Below, piece after piece: positions 1 through 8,667 of a stretch of DNA of 64,000 bases (position 1 is the stretch's first letter; each line of letters opens with the position of its first letter). Location of the stretch: NCBI GenBank assembly GCA_002372015.1, contig DFIA01000092.1, positions 47,187 through 111,186 of the forward strand, given 5' to 3'. Position numbers and translations under genes: made by a program. This stretch comes from Bacteroidales bacterium UBA3709. GTDB lineage: Bacteria > Bacteroidota > Bacteroidia > Bacteroidales > UBA932. The notes under the pieces were generated by a model that saw nothing but the letters and a program-made list of their open reading frames with translations, was not told the origin of the DNA and made no database searches.

Positions 1-699
1 TTGGCTCAATGCGGAAGTTTTGTTCCGGCAAAGAGAGCGGAGATAGGAATTGTAGATAAGATCTTTACAAGAGTTGGGGCTTCGGACAATATTTCTCAGG
101 GAGAATCTACCTTTATGGTAGAAATGTTAGAAACATCTGCTATTCTCCATAATATCACAAACCGAAGCTTGGTTTTGCTCGATGAGATAGGACGAGGCAC
201 ATCAACATTCGATGGAATGAGTATAGCATGGGCTATAGTGGAGTATTTGCATGAGAATAAAAAGCGAAACCCTAAAACTATTTTTGCAACTCATTATCAC
301 GAACTTAACGAATTAGAAAACCTCTATGCAAGGGTTAAGAACTTTCATATAGAGGTAAAGGAAGCCGGCAAGGAAATCATATTTCTAAGAATACTCAAAC
401 CGGGAGGTGTTGCACATAGCTTTGGAATTCATGTAGCTCGTTTAGCCGGTATGCCGGAAGAACTTTTATTGTCTGCAGAGAGAATGCTTTCTTCTTTAGA
501 AAAGCAAGAGAAAAACAAAACAAAGAACTCTGTGGAAACAGAGAACAAAGCAGACTCTATGCAACTGTCTTTCTTTCAATTAGACGATCCAACCCTTTCG
601 GCCATCAAAACAAAATTAGAAGAATCGGATATTAATAATATTACCCCACTGCAAGCTTTTGATTTGCTGCGTAGTCTTAAAAGCGAATTAGGTTTGTAA
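1..699 (+). CDS. mutS: DNA mismatch repair protein MutS, C-terminal part (5' end outside window)
   Basis: ATPase that binds mismatched DNA and starts mismatch repair. The 232 visible residues are the end of the ATPase domain and the C-terminal tail. The MutS signature runs from TRVGASDN to GESTFMVEM (residues 24-42), Walker B is LVLLDEIGRGTSTFDG (57-72), and ATHYHEL follows near 96. The tail ends in the usual ITPLQAFDLL helix. Walker A and the mismatch-binding domains must lie upstream of the window, so the first codon (TTG) is an internal codon, not a start. The gene converges with the permease on the other strand, with 10 bp between stops. Confidence 0.97.
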   Translation: MAQCGSFVPAKRAEIGIVDKIFTRVGASDNISQGESTFMVEMLETSAILHNITNRSLVLLDEIGRGTSTFDGMSIAWAIVEYLHENKKRNPKTIFATHYHELNELENLYARVKNFHIEVKEAGKEIIFLRILKPGGVAHSFGIHVARLAGMPEELLLSAERMLSSLEKQEKNKTKNSVETENKADSMQLSFFQLDDPTLSAIKTKLEESDINNITPLQAFDLLRSLKSELGL

Positions 700-709
700 T
701 TTACAGCCG

Positions 710-2029
710 TTATTTTGTATTTATAGCATCAACAGGATTTAGGTTTGCAGCCCTCCATGCAGGAAGAATACCGCTTAAAATACCAATTACAGAGGCTATT
801 GCCACACCGGCGATAATGTTTTCCAGAGTTAGATGAACATCATATTCTGCAGGTATTGGAACCATCCAAAGAATTAAGGCAATTAGCAAAATTCCCACTA
901 AAGCCCCGGCAACAGCCAAAATCAAGGCCTCTACAAGGAACTGTGTCATAATGAAGTATTTTTTTGCCCCAAGAGCCTTTTGAATACCAATGATTTTAGT
1001 TCTTTCTCTAACAGAAACAAACATTATGTTAGCTATTCCAAACCCTCCTATCAGAAGCGAAAAGGTTGCTATTATCCAACCTACGTTTCTAATAACTCTC
1101 AACAAACTCTCCAAAATATCTCCCAGGGTAGAAAGAGGATTGATAGAAAAATTATTCTTTTGTTCTGGGCGAATGCGCCTACATTGTCTCATAAGTTGAG
1201 TAAGCTCTCTTTTAAAGGTTTCCTGATCAATGCCTGCTTTTGGTATGACATTAAGTTCTCCACCGGGTTCTCTGAGATAAAAGATGCTCTTTCCTGCAGC
1301 ATAAGTAATAAAGGCCGTATTGTCTGTTTCTATAAAGCTTACAATACTCTCCCCTTGTTTTTCCGCAACACCTACAACAATAAAGGAAAATCCCTTTATC
1401 TTTATAGATTTTCCAATAGGATCTTCTCCTGCAAACAAAGATTCTGCCAAATCGTGCCCAAGAATAACAACAAAGGTTCCGTTTTCAAATTCAGATTTTG
1501 TTATCATCCTTCCAAGCCCAATGTCTATCTTGAGAATATGAGAAAGCCCATTTGTACTGCATAATATATCAACATCCGAAGCTGTATTTCTACCATATTT
1601 AACAGCACTTGTGCCCCCCCCATAAGAAAACACAACTTCTTCTGCAAGTTTAGAGTTGGCTTTCAAATATTTGTAGTCGTTTATGGTAATAGGAGGGCGC
1701 TTCATATACTCCCACCATCTGTATTCCATCATTCCTCCTTGCATATCCAAAACAACATTTCCGTCTTCATCTTCCGGAGCCATAGGCCACGAAGAAATCT
1801 GTATCATATTGCTGGACATAGATTCAAAGCCCTTCTTAACATTAGACTTTAGGGCATCTACAGCTGTAAAGATGGCAACTATCGTAAAGATACCTATACT
1901 TACACCAAGCAAAGACAAAAATGTTCTGAACTTATTGTTTTTTAACTCGTTCAAAGTAAAAGCCACACCCTCCTTCAGCTGTATCAGTATGGTTCTTCCT
2001 TTCTTAATCAAGCTCTTCTTTCCTTTCAT
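710..2029 (-). CDS. FtsX/MacB-type ABC transporter permease
   Basis: Permease subunit of a MacB/LolCDE-like ABC system that moves substrates from the inner membrane or periplasm outward. The 439 residues show the family layout: an N-terminal membrane helix (about 38-62), a long periplasmic MacB_PCD-type domain, and three C-terminal helices (about 315-430). It ends ILPAWRAANLNPVDAI, the usual FtsX-family finish. No ATPase or membrane-fusion partner is adjacent; the nearest ATPase (13625-14302) lies on the other strand. Its start overlaps the end of ksgA by 26 bp, so the two are probably co-transcribed. The substrate cannot be told. Confidence 0.9.
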   Translation of the reverse strand: MKGKKSLIKKGRTILIQLKEGVAFTLNELKNNKFRTFLSLLGVSIGIFTIVAIFTAVDALKSNVKKGFESMSSNMIQISSWPMAPEDEDGNVVLDMQGGMMEYRWWEYMKRPPITINDYKYLKANSKLAEEVVFSYGGGTSAVKYGRNTASDVDILCSTNGLSHILKIDIGLGRMITKSEFENGTFVVILGHDLAESLFAGEDPIGKSIKIKGFSFIVVGVAEKQGESIVSFIETDNTAFITYAAGKSIFYLREPGGELNVIPKAGIDQETFKRELTQLMRQCRRIRPEQKNNFSINPLSTLGDILESLLRVIRNVGWIIATFSLLIGGFGIANIMFVSVRERTKIIGIQKALGAKKYFIMTQFLVEALILAVAGALVGILLIALILWMVPIPAEYDVHLTLENIIAGVAIASVIGILSGILPAWRAANLNPVDAINTK

Positions 2030-2936
2030 GCTGTTTGTATTTTTCTACCGTTAAAGTAAGATGTATAAAATCTTCAACATCAAGCTGCTCCGGCCTCATG
2101 TTTAATAATTGCGCTGCCTTCTTGTCTACTTCCATAATTTTTGGAGAAACTATCTGGCGAATAGAGTTGCGCAGGGTTTTTCTTCTCTGTCCGAAAGTTG
2201 TTTTAATTATGTCTTTATAAAGCTGTTCGTTACAACTCAAAGATTGGCGCATGTTTCTCCAAAGCCTTATCACCCCACTTTTTACCTTTGGCTTAGGTAC
2301 AAACACGTTTTCATCTACGGTAAACAAGTATTCTATATCGTACCAAGTTTGTAGCAACACGGAAAGTATGCCATAATCTCTGCTCCCGGGCTTACTGGCA
2401 AGTCTTTGTGCCACTTCTTTTTGGAGCATACATACAACCTGTGTAATGCGCTCTGTTTCTTCTAATATCTTGAAAAAAATCTGCGATGAAATATTATATG
2501 GAAAGTTACCGATGATATAAACCTCATTTCCGTTGGTTCCAGATTTGATGCCGTTCTCGTTTACGGCAGGGAAGACTTCTTGTAAAGATGTTTGCAAGAA
2601 ATCTCTTGGCTGTAAGGTGTACAGAAACTGAGGAAAACGAGCTCTCAGCTTGTCTATAGACTCAGTGTCTATTTCGCATAGCTGCAAATTTATGCGCTTA
2701 TCCATGAGAAGATATTGGGTTAAAACCCCGGTTCCCGGACCAATTTCCAAAACATTTACTCCACCTTCAATAGTTGGAGCATTGTCTAATCCGGTGGCAG
2801 GAATCAGCAGAGAATCTACAATCTCTATGGCGGTATCCTCATCGCTGAGGAAGTGCTGCCCTAAAGCCTTCTTTGCCCTTACACCATCGTATTTAGGGGC
2901 GCATATATTTTTTTTGCGAGAGACAAATCTTCCCAT
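2004..2936 (-). CDS. rsmA: 16S rRNA dimethyladenosine transferase (RsmA/KsgA)
   Basis: Dimethylates two adjacent adenines near the 3' end of 16S rRNA during small-subunit maturation. The entry motif KKALGQHFL is at 22-30, the SAM-binding GPGTG at 66-70, and the catalytic NFPY (NLPY class) at 144-147. At 310 residues it is longer than the usual 260-275. Extra hydrophilic stretches lie at about 46-59 and 122-138, so the fold is interrupted only in loops. The ATG at 2936 sits just downstream of a TATTTTTG element, suggesting a very short or absent 5' leader. Confidence 0.96.
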   Translation of the reverse strand: MGRFVSRKKNICAPKYDGVRAKKALGQHFLSDEDTAIEIVDSLLIPATGLDNAPTIEGGVNVLEIGPGTGVLTQYLLMDKRINLQLCEIDTESIDKLRARFPQFLYTLQPRDFLQTSLQEVFPAVNENGIKSGTNGNEVYIIGNFPYNISSQIFFKILEETERITQVVCMLQKEVAQRLASKPGSRDYGILSVLLQTWYDIEYLFTVDENVFVPKPKVKSGVIRLWRNMRQSLSCNEQLYKDIIKTTFGQRRKTLRNSIRQIVSPKIMEVDKKAAQLLNMRPEQLDVEDFIHLTLTVEKYKQHERKEELD

Positions 2937-2943
2937 AGTTGTG

Positions 2944-2951
2944 CAAAAATA
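2944..2951 (-). promoter_or_regulatory. predicted -7 promoter element of rsmA
   Basis: The minus strand reads TATTTTTG, matching the Bacteroidota TAnnTTTG consensus. Its end is 7 bp from the rsmA ATG, so transcription would begin at or next to the start codon. Motif match only. Confidence 0.4.
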
Positions 2952-3043
2952 TAATAATCTGCTCTAATACCGCATTGCCAAATACTCAAATGCGTGCTTG
3001 CCTCAGGCTTTTTAGCATACTTTATGGATATTAGTGCCGCTAA

Positions 3044-3068
3044 CCACGCTCTTGCTGCGGAAGCGTGG
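3044..3068. repeat. inverted repeat related to the nearby 52-bp repeats
   Basis: Perfect 7-bp arms CCACGCT and AGCGTGG flank an 11-base loop. The same arms, followed by GGCTATTAGC, recur in the tandem units at 3170-3325, so this looks like a diverged partial copy of the unit. Confidence 0.6.
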
Positions 3069-3169
3069 CTATTAGCAAAAATGCGGATAGTGATGCAAAT
3101 TCAATTAGTAAATGCAACTTTTTGAAAAACGTAAAGAGTGTTGCTTTTTTGGCCTTTTTTGCCGCCAGC

Positions 3170-3330
3170 CACATTCTGACTGTGTAAGCGTGGCTATTAG
3201 CACACAGTTCGGGACGTTAGGCACGCTCTGACCGTGCAAGCGTGGCTATCGGCACACAGCTTGGGACGTTAGGCACGCTCTGACCGTGTAAACGTGGCTA
3301 TTGGCACACAGATTGGGACGTTAGGCACGC
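3170..3330. repeat. 52-bp tandem repeat, three units plus 5 bp
   Basis: Units begin at 3170, 3222 and 3274, exactly 52 bp apart, and the first five bases of a fourth (CACGC) follow at 3326. The shared core includes GTGGCTAT, GGCACACAG or AGCACACAG, and GGGACGTTAGGCACGC. The arms CACGCT and AGCGTG can form a hairpin within a unit; the third unit has AACGTG and weakens it. Units differ at only a few positions, so the expansion is fairly recent or maintained. Confidence 0.85.
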
Positions 3331-3346
3331 ATTTGCTGTTCAAAGT

Positions 3347-4486
3347 TTAGAATATTTCTCCGCCCCATAGCATTTTCAGGAAATCAAGCACATAAACCAA
3401 TTCTATATCGCCAGCTTTTCTGGTAATAGGATCTAAAGACACTAAAATCATCCTGCAATCTGGATGCTCCTCTTTAAAGGCTTTTAATCCGGCCTTATGT
3501 TTGTTTTTCACTTGCTCTGAAGACTTGATTTCTATACCTACCATAGCATCTCCAATGACAGCATCCACCTCTTTCTTGTCATAAGTGTGCCAATAGGAAA
3601 GAATTTCACGTTTGTCATTATATCCTTTGTAGGCAATGATTTCTTGCATCACCAAGTGTTCAAAAGCGTGTCCGTAGTCGTCTGTGCCGCGCTTGAGAAA
3701 GTGCCGGCCCATCAAGTAATTGACAATGCCAACATCAAAGTAATAGAATTTTGGGGCCTGGATTATTTTTCTCTTGACTTCTTTCCTGTAGGCAGGAATC
3801 TCATAGCCTATAAGTGTATCATATAAAACCTGGAAGTAAGATTTTACGGTTTTGGCAGATACACCACAGTCTGCTGCTATATTGGAATAGTTCAGCATTT
3901 CCCCGTCGGAGATTGCGGCTACTTCCATAAACCGTTCAAAAGCATCCAAATCTCTGATATCTCCTTCTTCCCTGATTTCTTCATCCAAGTAAACTTTCAC
4001 ATAGCTGGAAAGACGTTTGGTGGCATTTTCTACCATATAGTGGCGAGGTAACATTCCGTTCTGTACGGCCTTGTCTATCTGAAAATCTGTAACTTCCGGC
4101 CAAACCAGTGGAAAAAGAGTTTCTGGTATGGCACGGCCTCCCAGCGTGTTTGCGCCGGAACGCTTTAGTTTTCTTGAGCTAGACCCACTGAGGATGAAGA
4201 ATAACCCTTTTTCTACCATAAGGGAGTGGACTACATCCAGTAAATCTGGCACTTTCTGGATTTCATCAATAACAACAACAGTGCCGGCCGGCTTATTCTG
4301 AAGAGCCTCCCACAGAGCATTTGGATTTAATTTGAAAGACCGCCTGACATCTGGCTTTAGCAAATCATAGTAAATAGCTCCTTTAAACCTCTCTTTCAAC
4401 AGAGTAGATTTTCCTGTTTGGCGTGCGCCAAACAGAAACATTCCTTCATCCAGCTTGTTTTCAATATCAAAAATCCTTTTATACAT
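3347..4486 (-). CDS. AAA ATPase with DUF4143 domain
   Basis: Member of the large AAA_14/DUF4143 ATPase family, common in many copies in Bacteroidota; its cellular job is unknown. The P-loop GARQTGKS is at 20-27, Walker B VVVIDEIQ near 71, and a sensor-like LSGSSSRKL near 100. The C-terminal DUF4143 half contains YYFDVGIVNYLMG. Near the end, KKEVDAVIGDAMVGIEIKSS has the spacing of a PD-(D/E)XK-like nuclease fold (D, then E-x-K), which is inferred rather than proven. It stands alone between a repeat-rich spacer and aspS. The 379 residues are within family range. Confidence 0.9.
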   Translation of the reverse strand: MYKRIFDIENKLDEGMFLFGARQTGKSTLLKERFKGAIYYDLLKPDVRRSFKLNPNALWEALQNKPAGTVVVIDEIQKVPDLLDVVHSLMVEKGLFFILSGSSSRKLKRSGANTLGGRAIPETLFPLVWPEVTDFQIDKAVQNGMLPRHYMVENATKRLSSYVKVYLDEEIREEGDIRDLDAFERFMEVAAISDGEMLNYSNIAADCGVSAKTVKSYFQVLYDTLIGYEIPAYRKEVKRKIIQAPKFYYFDVGIVNYLMGRHFLKRGTDDYGHAFEHLVMQEIIAYKGYNDKREILSYWHTYDKKEVDAVIGDAMVGIEIKSSEQVKNKHKAGLKAFKEEHPDCRMILVSLDPITRKAGDIELVYVLDFLKMLWGGEIF

Positions 4487-4512
4487 AAGACGCTTGATTT
4501 ATTTGTATGTAT

Positions 4513-4538
4513 TCCCTGATTTTATGTAAAAATCGGGA
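4513..4538 (-). promoter_or_regulatory. hairpin in the leader of the DUF4143 ATPase gene
   Basis: Arms TCCC-GATTTT and AAAATC-GGGA pair over 10 bp with a single bulged base and a 5-base loop. It lies between the predicted promoter (4548-4555) and the ATG at 4486. No T-run follows on either strand, so it is not a plain terminator; a leader structure is more likely. Confidence 0.35.
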
Positions 4539-4547
4539 GTTTGGTTA

Positions 4548-4555
4548 CAAATTTA
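4548..4555 (-). promoter_or_regulatory. predicted -7 promoter element of the DUF4143 ATPase gene
   Basis: The minus strand reads TAAATTTG (TAnnTTTG consensus), 62 bp upstream of the ATG. Motif match only. Confidence 0.35.
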
Positions 4556-4760
4556 TCAATAATTTCTGAACAACAAAACTCATTTAACCTATCAATGTTT
4601 TGCGCCATGGCCTGATTTTCCAAAAAGCAGTGAACTTTTTCGGAATCTTGGTAATGTTTAGAATGTTTTTGTTTCTTTTCTTGGTTTTGAATAACTTTGG
4701 GGCTGCCTGATAGGATATTTTTCCGCAAAGACGGCATTTTTTTGTTAAACAAATGTAAAT

Positions 4761-6530
4761 ATGTACAGAACAAATACATGTGGAGAACTTCGCATAGGCG
4801 ATGTTGGAAAAAAAGTAACTCTTGCCGGCTGGGTACAGAGAATAAGAAAGATGGGTAGCCTGAACTTTGTAGATTTAAGAGACCGCTACGGAATCACTCA
4901 ACTTGTGGCAGAAGATAATGCAGATGCCAAAGTTTTGGAAGTTATTAGAAGTTTGGGAAGAGAGTTTGTGGTTCAGACAGAGGGTGTTGTATGTGAAAGG
5001 CAAAGCAAAAACCCAAAAATGCCTACTGGCGATATAGAAATAAAGATTGAAAAGATAATCATACTGAATGTAGCCGAAACTCCTCCTTTTACAATAGAAG
5101 ATCAGACAGATGGAGGAGAAGACATTCGGGGGAAATATCGCTACATAGATTTACGAAGAAATCCGCTCCAAAAGGCTTTAGCTTTGCGCCATAGAATGGC
5201 GATAGAAACCAGAAAATATTTAGACAGCCAAAACTTTATGGAGATAGAAACCCCGTTCCTTATAAAATCTACTCCTGAAGGGGCGCGGGATTTTGTGGTT
5301 CCCTCCAGAATGAATCCGGGCGAATTTTATGCACTTCCACAGAGCCCTCAAACGTTCAAACAGTTGTTGATGGTTGCCGGTTACGACCGCTATTTTCAGA
5401 TAGTAAGGTGTTTTAGAGACGAGGATTTAAGAGCCGATCGTCAGCCGGAATTTACACAGATAGACTGTGAGATGTCTTTTGTTGAAAGAGAAGATGTTTT
5501 GCAGATGTTTGAAGGGTTGGTAAAACATTTGTTCAAAAGCGTATTAAAGAAAGACTTTGTAGAACCTTTTGAAAGAATGACTTACGACGAGGCGATGGAA
5601 TATTATGGAAGCGATAAGCCAGATCTGAGGTTTGGAATGCAAATGCACGATATAACTTCTTGTGTGCAGGGGAATGGCTTTTCGGTATTTGACACAGCAG
5701 AATATGTTGGTGCTATTTCCGTTCCTGGCTGTGCCGCTTATTCTCGCAAGCAAACAGACGAACTTACGGAATGGGTAAAGCGTCCGCAGATAGGAGCTAA
5801 AGGCTTAGTTTTTATCAAATACGGAGAAGAAATAAAATCTTCTATAGATAAATTCTATACTCCGGAGCAACTCGGCAAAATAGCAGAAAAATGTGATGCC
5901 GAAAAAGGCGATCTTATCCTTATACTCTGTGGCGCCAAACGTAAAACTCAAACAGCGCTTGGAACATTACGCTTAGAAATGGGAAATAGGCTCGGTTTAA
6001 GAAATCCAGAGCAGTTTAAGCCATTATGGATAACAGATTTTCCTTTGCTTGAATGGGACGAAGAAACGGCACGGTTTTATGCAATGCACCATCCGTTCAC
6101 CTCTCCTAAACCGGAAGATATGGAGAAATTCTACTCGAAAGATAAAAACCAGCTTGCTGCCGTAAAGGCTAATGCCTATGATATTGTACTTAACGGCAAC
6201 GAAATAGGTGGGGGTTCTATAAGAATTTACGATAGGCAGGTTCAGGAAAGAATGTTTGAAATACTTGGTTTTACACACGAACAAGCACAATATCGTTTTG
6301 GCTTTCTAATGAATGCGTTTAAGTATGGAGCACCTCCGCACGGAGGAATTGCCTTTGGTTTTGATAGGCTTTGTGCTTTGTTTGGCGGACAAGAAACAAT
6401 CAGAGACTATATAGCTTTTCCAAAGAATAATACAGGCAGAGATATTATGGCAGATGCTCCATCTGTAATAGACAATAGCCAGATGGACGAACTCTTCCTA
6501 AAGAGCACCTTTAAGAAGGAGGAACAATAG
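4761..6530 (+). CDS. aspS: aspartyl-tRNA synthetase
   Basis: Charges tRNA-Asp with aspartate. It is a bacterial-type class II enzyme of 589 residues: N-terminal OB-fold anticodon domain (start to about 105), catalytic core with motif 2 [18 protein letters not shown], the bacterial GAD insertion in the middle, and motif 3 [15 protein letters not shown] near the C-terminus. Length is normal. rnhB follows 51 bp downstream on the same strand, with no terminator seen between, so the two may share a transcript. Confidence 0.97.
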   Translation: MYRTNTCGELRIGDVGKKVTLAGWVQRIRKMGSLNFVDLRDRYGITQLVAEDNADAKVLEVIRSLGREFVVQTEGVVCERQSKNPKMPTGDIEIKIEKIIILNVAETPPFTIEDQTDGGEDIRGKYRYIDLRRNPLQKALALRHRMAIETRKYLDSQNFMEIETPFLIKSTPEGARDFVVPSRMNPGEFYALPQSPQTFKQLLMVAGYDRYFQIVRCFRDEDLRADRQPEFTQIDCEMSFVEREDVLQMFEGLVKHLFKSVLKKDFVEPFERMTYDEAMEYYGSDKPDLRFGMQMHDITSCVQGNGFSVFDTAEYVGAISVPGCAAYSRKQTDELTEWVKRPQIGAKGLVFIKYGEEIKSSIDKFYTPEQLGKIAEKCDAEKGDLILILCGAKRKTQTALGTLRLEMGNRLGLRNPEQFKPLWITDFPLLEWDEETARFYAMHHPFTSPKPEDMEKFYSKDKNQLAAVKANAYDIVLNGNEIGGGSIRIYDRQVQERMFEILGFTHEQAQYRFGFLMNAFKYGAPPHGGIAFGFDRLCALFGGQETIRDYIAFPKNNTGRDIMADAPSVIDNSQMDELFLKSTFKKEEQ

Positions 6531-6581
6531 GCTGTTTTTGAAAAAAGTATTTGGAACAGCTGTGTTAACCGCACAGATTTT

Positions 6582-7340
6582 ATGAACAGACAATCGGACA
6601 CAACAATTCAAAAGCTCTCTCCGTTTCTTGTAGAAGGTGCTTTTGAAGTTGGCACCGATGAGGCAGGCAGAGGGCCTTTGGCTGGTCCGGTTGTAGCTGC
6701 TGCCGTTGTACTTCCTTTTTACCGAGATGGAAAAGAGATAGGAAGGGTGAAGGGAAATCCTATTTTTGAACATCCGCATCTAACAGATTCTAAGAAACTT
6801 ACAGAAAAACAACGAGAAGAGTTACGGCCTCTGATAATGGAACATGCTCTTGCATGGGGAATTGCAAGGGTGGAGGCAGATGAGATAGATCGCATAAATA
6901 TTCTCAACGCATCCATTCTGGCTATGCATAAAGCTATTGCTGAGGTAGAAAGAAAGCTTGCCTCACAGCATTTGTTTTCTGACGGCGAATTAATATCAGA
7001 CAAAAAATCATATCCAGATAAAGGAGCTTTTATAGAAAGCATCATCTCAGACGGCAACAAGTTCCACGGCTACACCTCCGTTCTTACAGGCAGGAAAATA
7101 ACTCACAAGACCATTGTAAAAGGCGATGGAAAATACATGTCCATAGCTGCGGCCTCTATCTTAGCAAAAACCGAGAGAGACCATATAATGGAACTGCTTT
7201 CTGAAGAATATCCTCAGTATGGCTGGAAGAAAAACAAAGCCTATCCAACAAAAGATCATCGCGATGCAATAGCAAAGCACGGTCCCACTCCTTATCACCG
7301 TATGAGTTTTCGTTTGCTGCCAGACCCTACACTCTTTTAG
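6582..7340 (+). CDS. rnhB: ribonuclease HII
   Basis: Removes ribonucleotides and RNA primers from RNA:DNA hybrids. The catalytic motif DEAGRGPLAGPV is at 26-37 with the Asp-Glu pair at 26-27. AAASILAKTERD and the terminal HRMSF region are also present. At 252 residues it is about 50 longer than most RNase HII. Extra sequence sits at about 46-66 (YRDGKEIGRVKGNPIFEHP) and about 123-147 before the SIISDG strand. These are surface-loop insertions and the catalytic motifs are intact. Confidence 0.95.
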   Translation: MNRQSDTTIQKLSPFLVEGAFEVGTDEAGRGPLAGPVVAAAVVLPFYRDGKEIGRVKGNPIFEHPHLTDSKKLTEKQREELRPLIMEHALAWGIARVEADEIDRINILNASILAMHKAIAEVERKLASQHLFSDGELISDKKSYPDKGAFIESIISDGNKFHGYTSVLTGRKITHKTIVKGDGKYMSIAAASILAKTERDHIMELLSEEYPQYGWKKNKAYPTKDHRDAIAKHGPTPYHRMSFRLLPDPTLF

Positions 7341-7412
7341 AATAAATACTATTCCCCGATTTTGTTGCTCTTAACTTACTCAACAGCACTCGAAACAATA
7401 TTCACAAGATTA

Positions 7413-7529
7413 TTATTTCACAAGTTTAGGGGTTAAAAAAGCATAAAATTGCGGACTATTCTTTTCTTCGGTAATGCCCTTGTTTTCGTAAAACCTCTTT
7501 ACATGTATAATTAATTCCCTTAGTTTCAT
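7413..7529 (-). CDS. possible small protein, 38 residues
   Basis: Short frame downstream of the Mrp-type ATPase gene on the same strand, starting ATG at 7529 and ending TAA at 7413. The product begins MKLRELIIHVKRFYENKG and ends FYAFLTPKLVK. It is rich in Lys and Glu with a likely N-terminal amphipathic helix. Codons (AAG, GAA, ATT, AGG) resemble the neighbours. The first 39 bp upstream are AT-rich, with no clear promoter. It could instead be the remnant of a longer gene or a chance frame. Confidence 0.3.
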   Translation of the reverse strand: MKLRELIIHVKRFYENKGITEEKNSPQFYAFLTPKLVK

Positions 7530-7568
7530 ATATTTAACACAATTATAGTATAAAAAAAAGAGAATGCT

Positions 7569-8663
7569 TTATAAGATTGCTTCTGCAATTTTCAGGAAGC
7601 TTTCTTTTACTATTTGGTTATCAAGTGCGGCCGGCCTACCAGAATCTCCTCCTTCCATAATGCTCATAACAATAGGAACTTGCCCCAACAGAGGCAAATT
7701 GTATTTGTCTGCCATCTTTCTTCCGCCTTCTTTTCCAAAAATATAGTACTTGTTGTTTGGTAGTTCTTGTGGAGTAAACCAACTCATGTTTTCAACAATG
7801 CCAAGAATTGGAGTATTTACATCTTTGTTTTGGAACATGCTAATACCTTTTTCTACATCTGCAAGTGCTATTTGTTGTGGTGTAGTTACTATTATTGCGC
7901 CGGTGAGCGGAATTTCCTGAACCATTGTGATATGAATATCTCCTGTTCCTGGAGGAAGGTCTATTAACAGGTAGTCTAATTCTCCCCACAATACTCCATA
8001 GGATAGCTGTTTAAGTGCACTGCATGCCATAGGTCCTCTCCAGATAAGTGCTTGTTCGGGCTTTGTAAAATAGCCTATACTCATCCATTTTACACCGTAC
8101 TTTACGATAGGCATTATTAGGTCTGTTTCTACCCCATCTCGCTCTTGTTTGGTAGCAGGAGGGAGCTCTTCTTCTGTATCGGTCATTTTAGGAATAGACG
8201 GACCGTATATATCAGCATCTAAAAGCCCTACTTTATACCCTTTTTGACTCAAGGCAATAGCAAGATTTACAGCCACGGAAGACTTGCCAACTCCTCCTTT
8301 TCCAGAAGCTATGGCTATAATGTTGGCCACACCCTGCAACTCTTTTTTTTCAAAATTGCCTTTCTTGGTTTGTGCTACTTTTTTTCGCTCGGTAGCCTTT
8401 TGTGAATCTATCAGAACAAGTATGCTGGATTTGGCCTTAGGGAAGGCTTTTTTTAGGGCTTTTTCGCAGGATTCCTTTATGGCGTTAGACATAGGGTCGT
8501 TGCGAAGGAAAACAAGCCGGAACTTTATTGTTCCGGCATTGTCGTTGCTGCTATCTGATATATATTCGAGGTTCTTAACTAAATTTAATTCTATAATACT
8601 GCGTTCGTATTCGGGATGAAAAACTAAGTTTAGAACTTCTTCTATCTCAGAAAGTTGAATCAT
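7569..8663 (-). CDS. Mrp/ApbC-family P-loop ATPase
   Basis: Family implicated in iron-sulfur cluster loading or transfer. The 364 residues have an N-terminal DUF59 (MIP18-like) domain (about 1-90) and a deviant Walker A GKGGVGKS at 121-128. IDLPPGTGDIHITMVQ follows near 235, then GIVENMSWFTP near 293. The CxxC pair that carries the cluster in many Mrp proteins is missing: where it is expected the sequence reads PNNKYYIFGKEGG. Bacteroidota members often look like this. The gene starts 4 bp after the DPP7 stop, so the two are probably co-transcribed. Confidence 0.92.
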   Translation of the reverse strand: MIQLSEIEEVLNLVFHPEYERSIIELNLVKNLEYISDSSNDNAGTIKFRLVFLRNDPMSNAIKESCEKALKKAFPKAKSSILVLIDSQKATERKKVAQTKKGNFEKKELQGVANIIAIASGKGGVGKSSVAVNLAIALSQKGYKVGLLDADIYGPSIPKMTDTEEELPPATKQERDGVETDLIMPIVKYGVKWMSIGYFTKPEQALIWRGPMACSALKQLSYGVLWGELDYLLIDLPPGTGDIHITMVQEIPLTGAIIVTTPQQIALADVEKGISMFQNKDVNTPILGIVENMSWFTPQELPNNKYYIFGKEGGRKMADKYNLPLLGQVPIVMSIMEGGDSGRPAALDNQIVKESFLKIAEAIL

Positions 8664-8667
8664 GATA

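Larger units (their letters stand above)
2952..3346. other. repeat-bearing intergenic spacer
   Basis: The spacer between the DUF4143 ATPase and rsmA has no convincing ORF. It holds three 52-bp tandem repeats (3170-3325) and an outlying relative of the repeat's hairpin part (3044-3077). The rest is AT-rich and unremarkable. Confidence 0.7.

Noticed and set aside
980..1564. 194-codon plus-strand frame antisense to the permease
   Set aside because: Lies wholly inside the well-supported permease gene and has a Cys/Tyr/Lys-rich random composition.
3170..3330. 52-bp repeats as a CRISPR array
   Set aside because: Units are contiguous and nearly identical over their full length, with no unique spacers and no cas genes nearby.
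4522..4779. 85-residue minus-strand open frame between the DUF4143 ATPase gene and aspS
   Set aside because: Overlaps the start of aspS, is Lys/Gln/His-rich without recognisable pattern, and covers the predicted promoter and hairpin of the ATPase gene.
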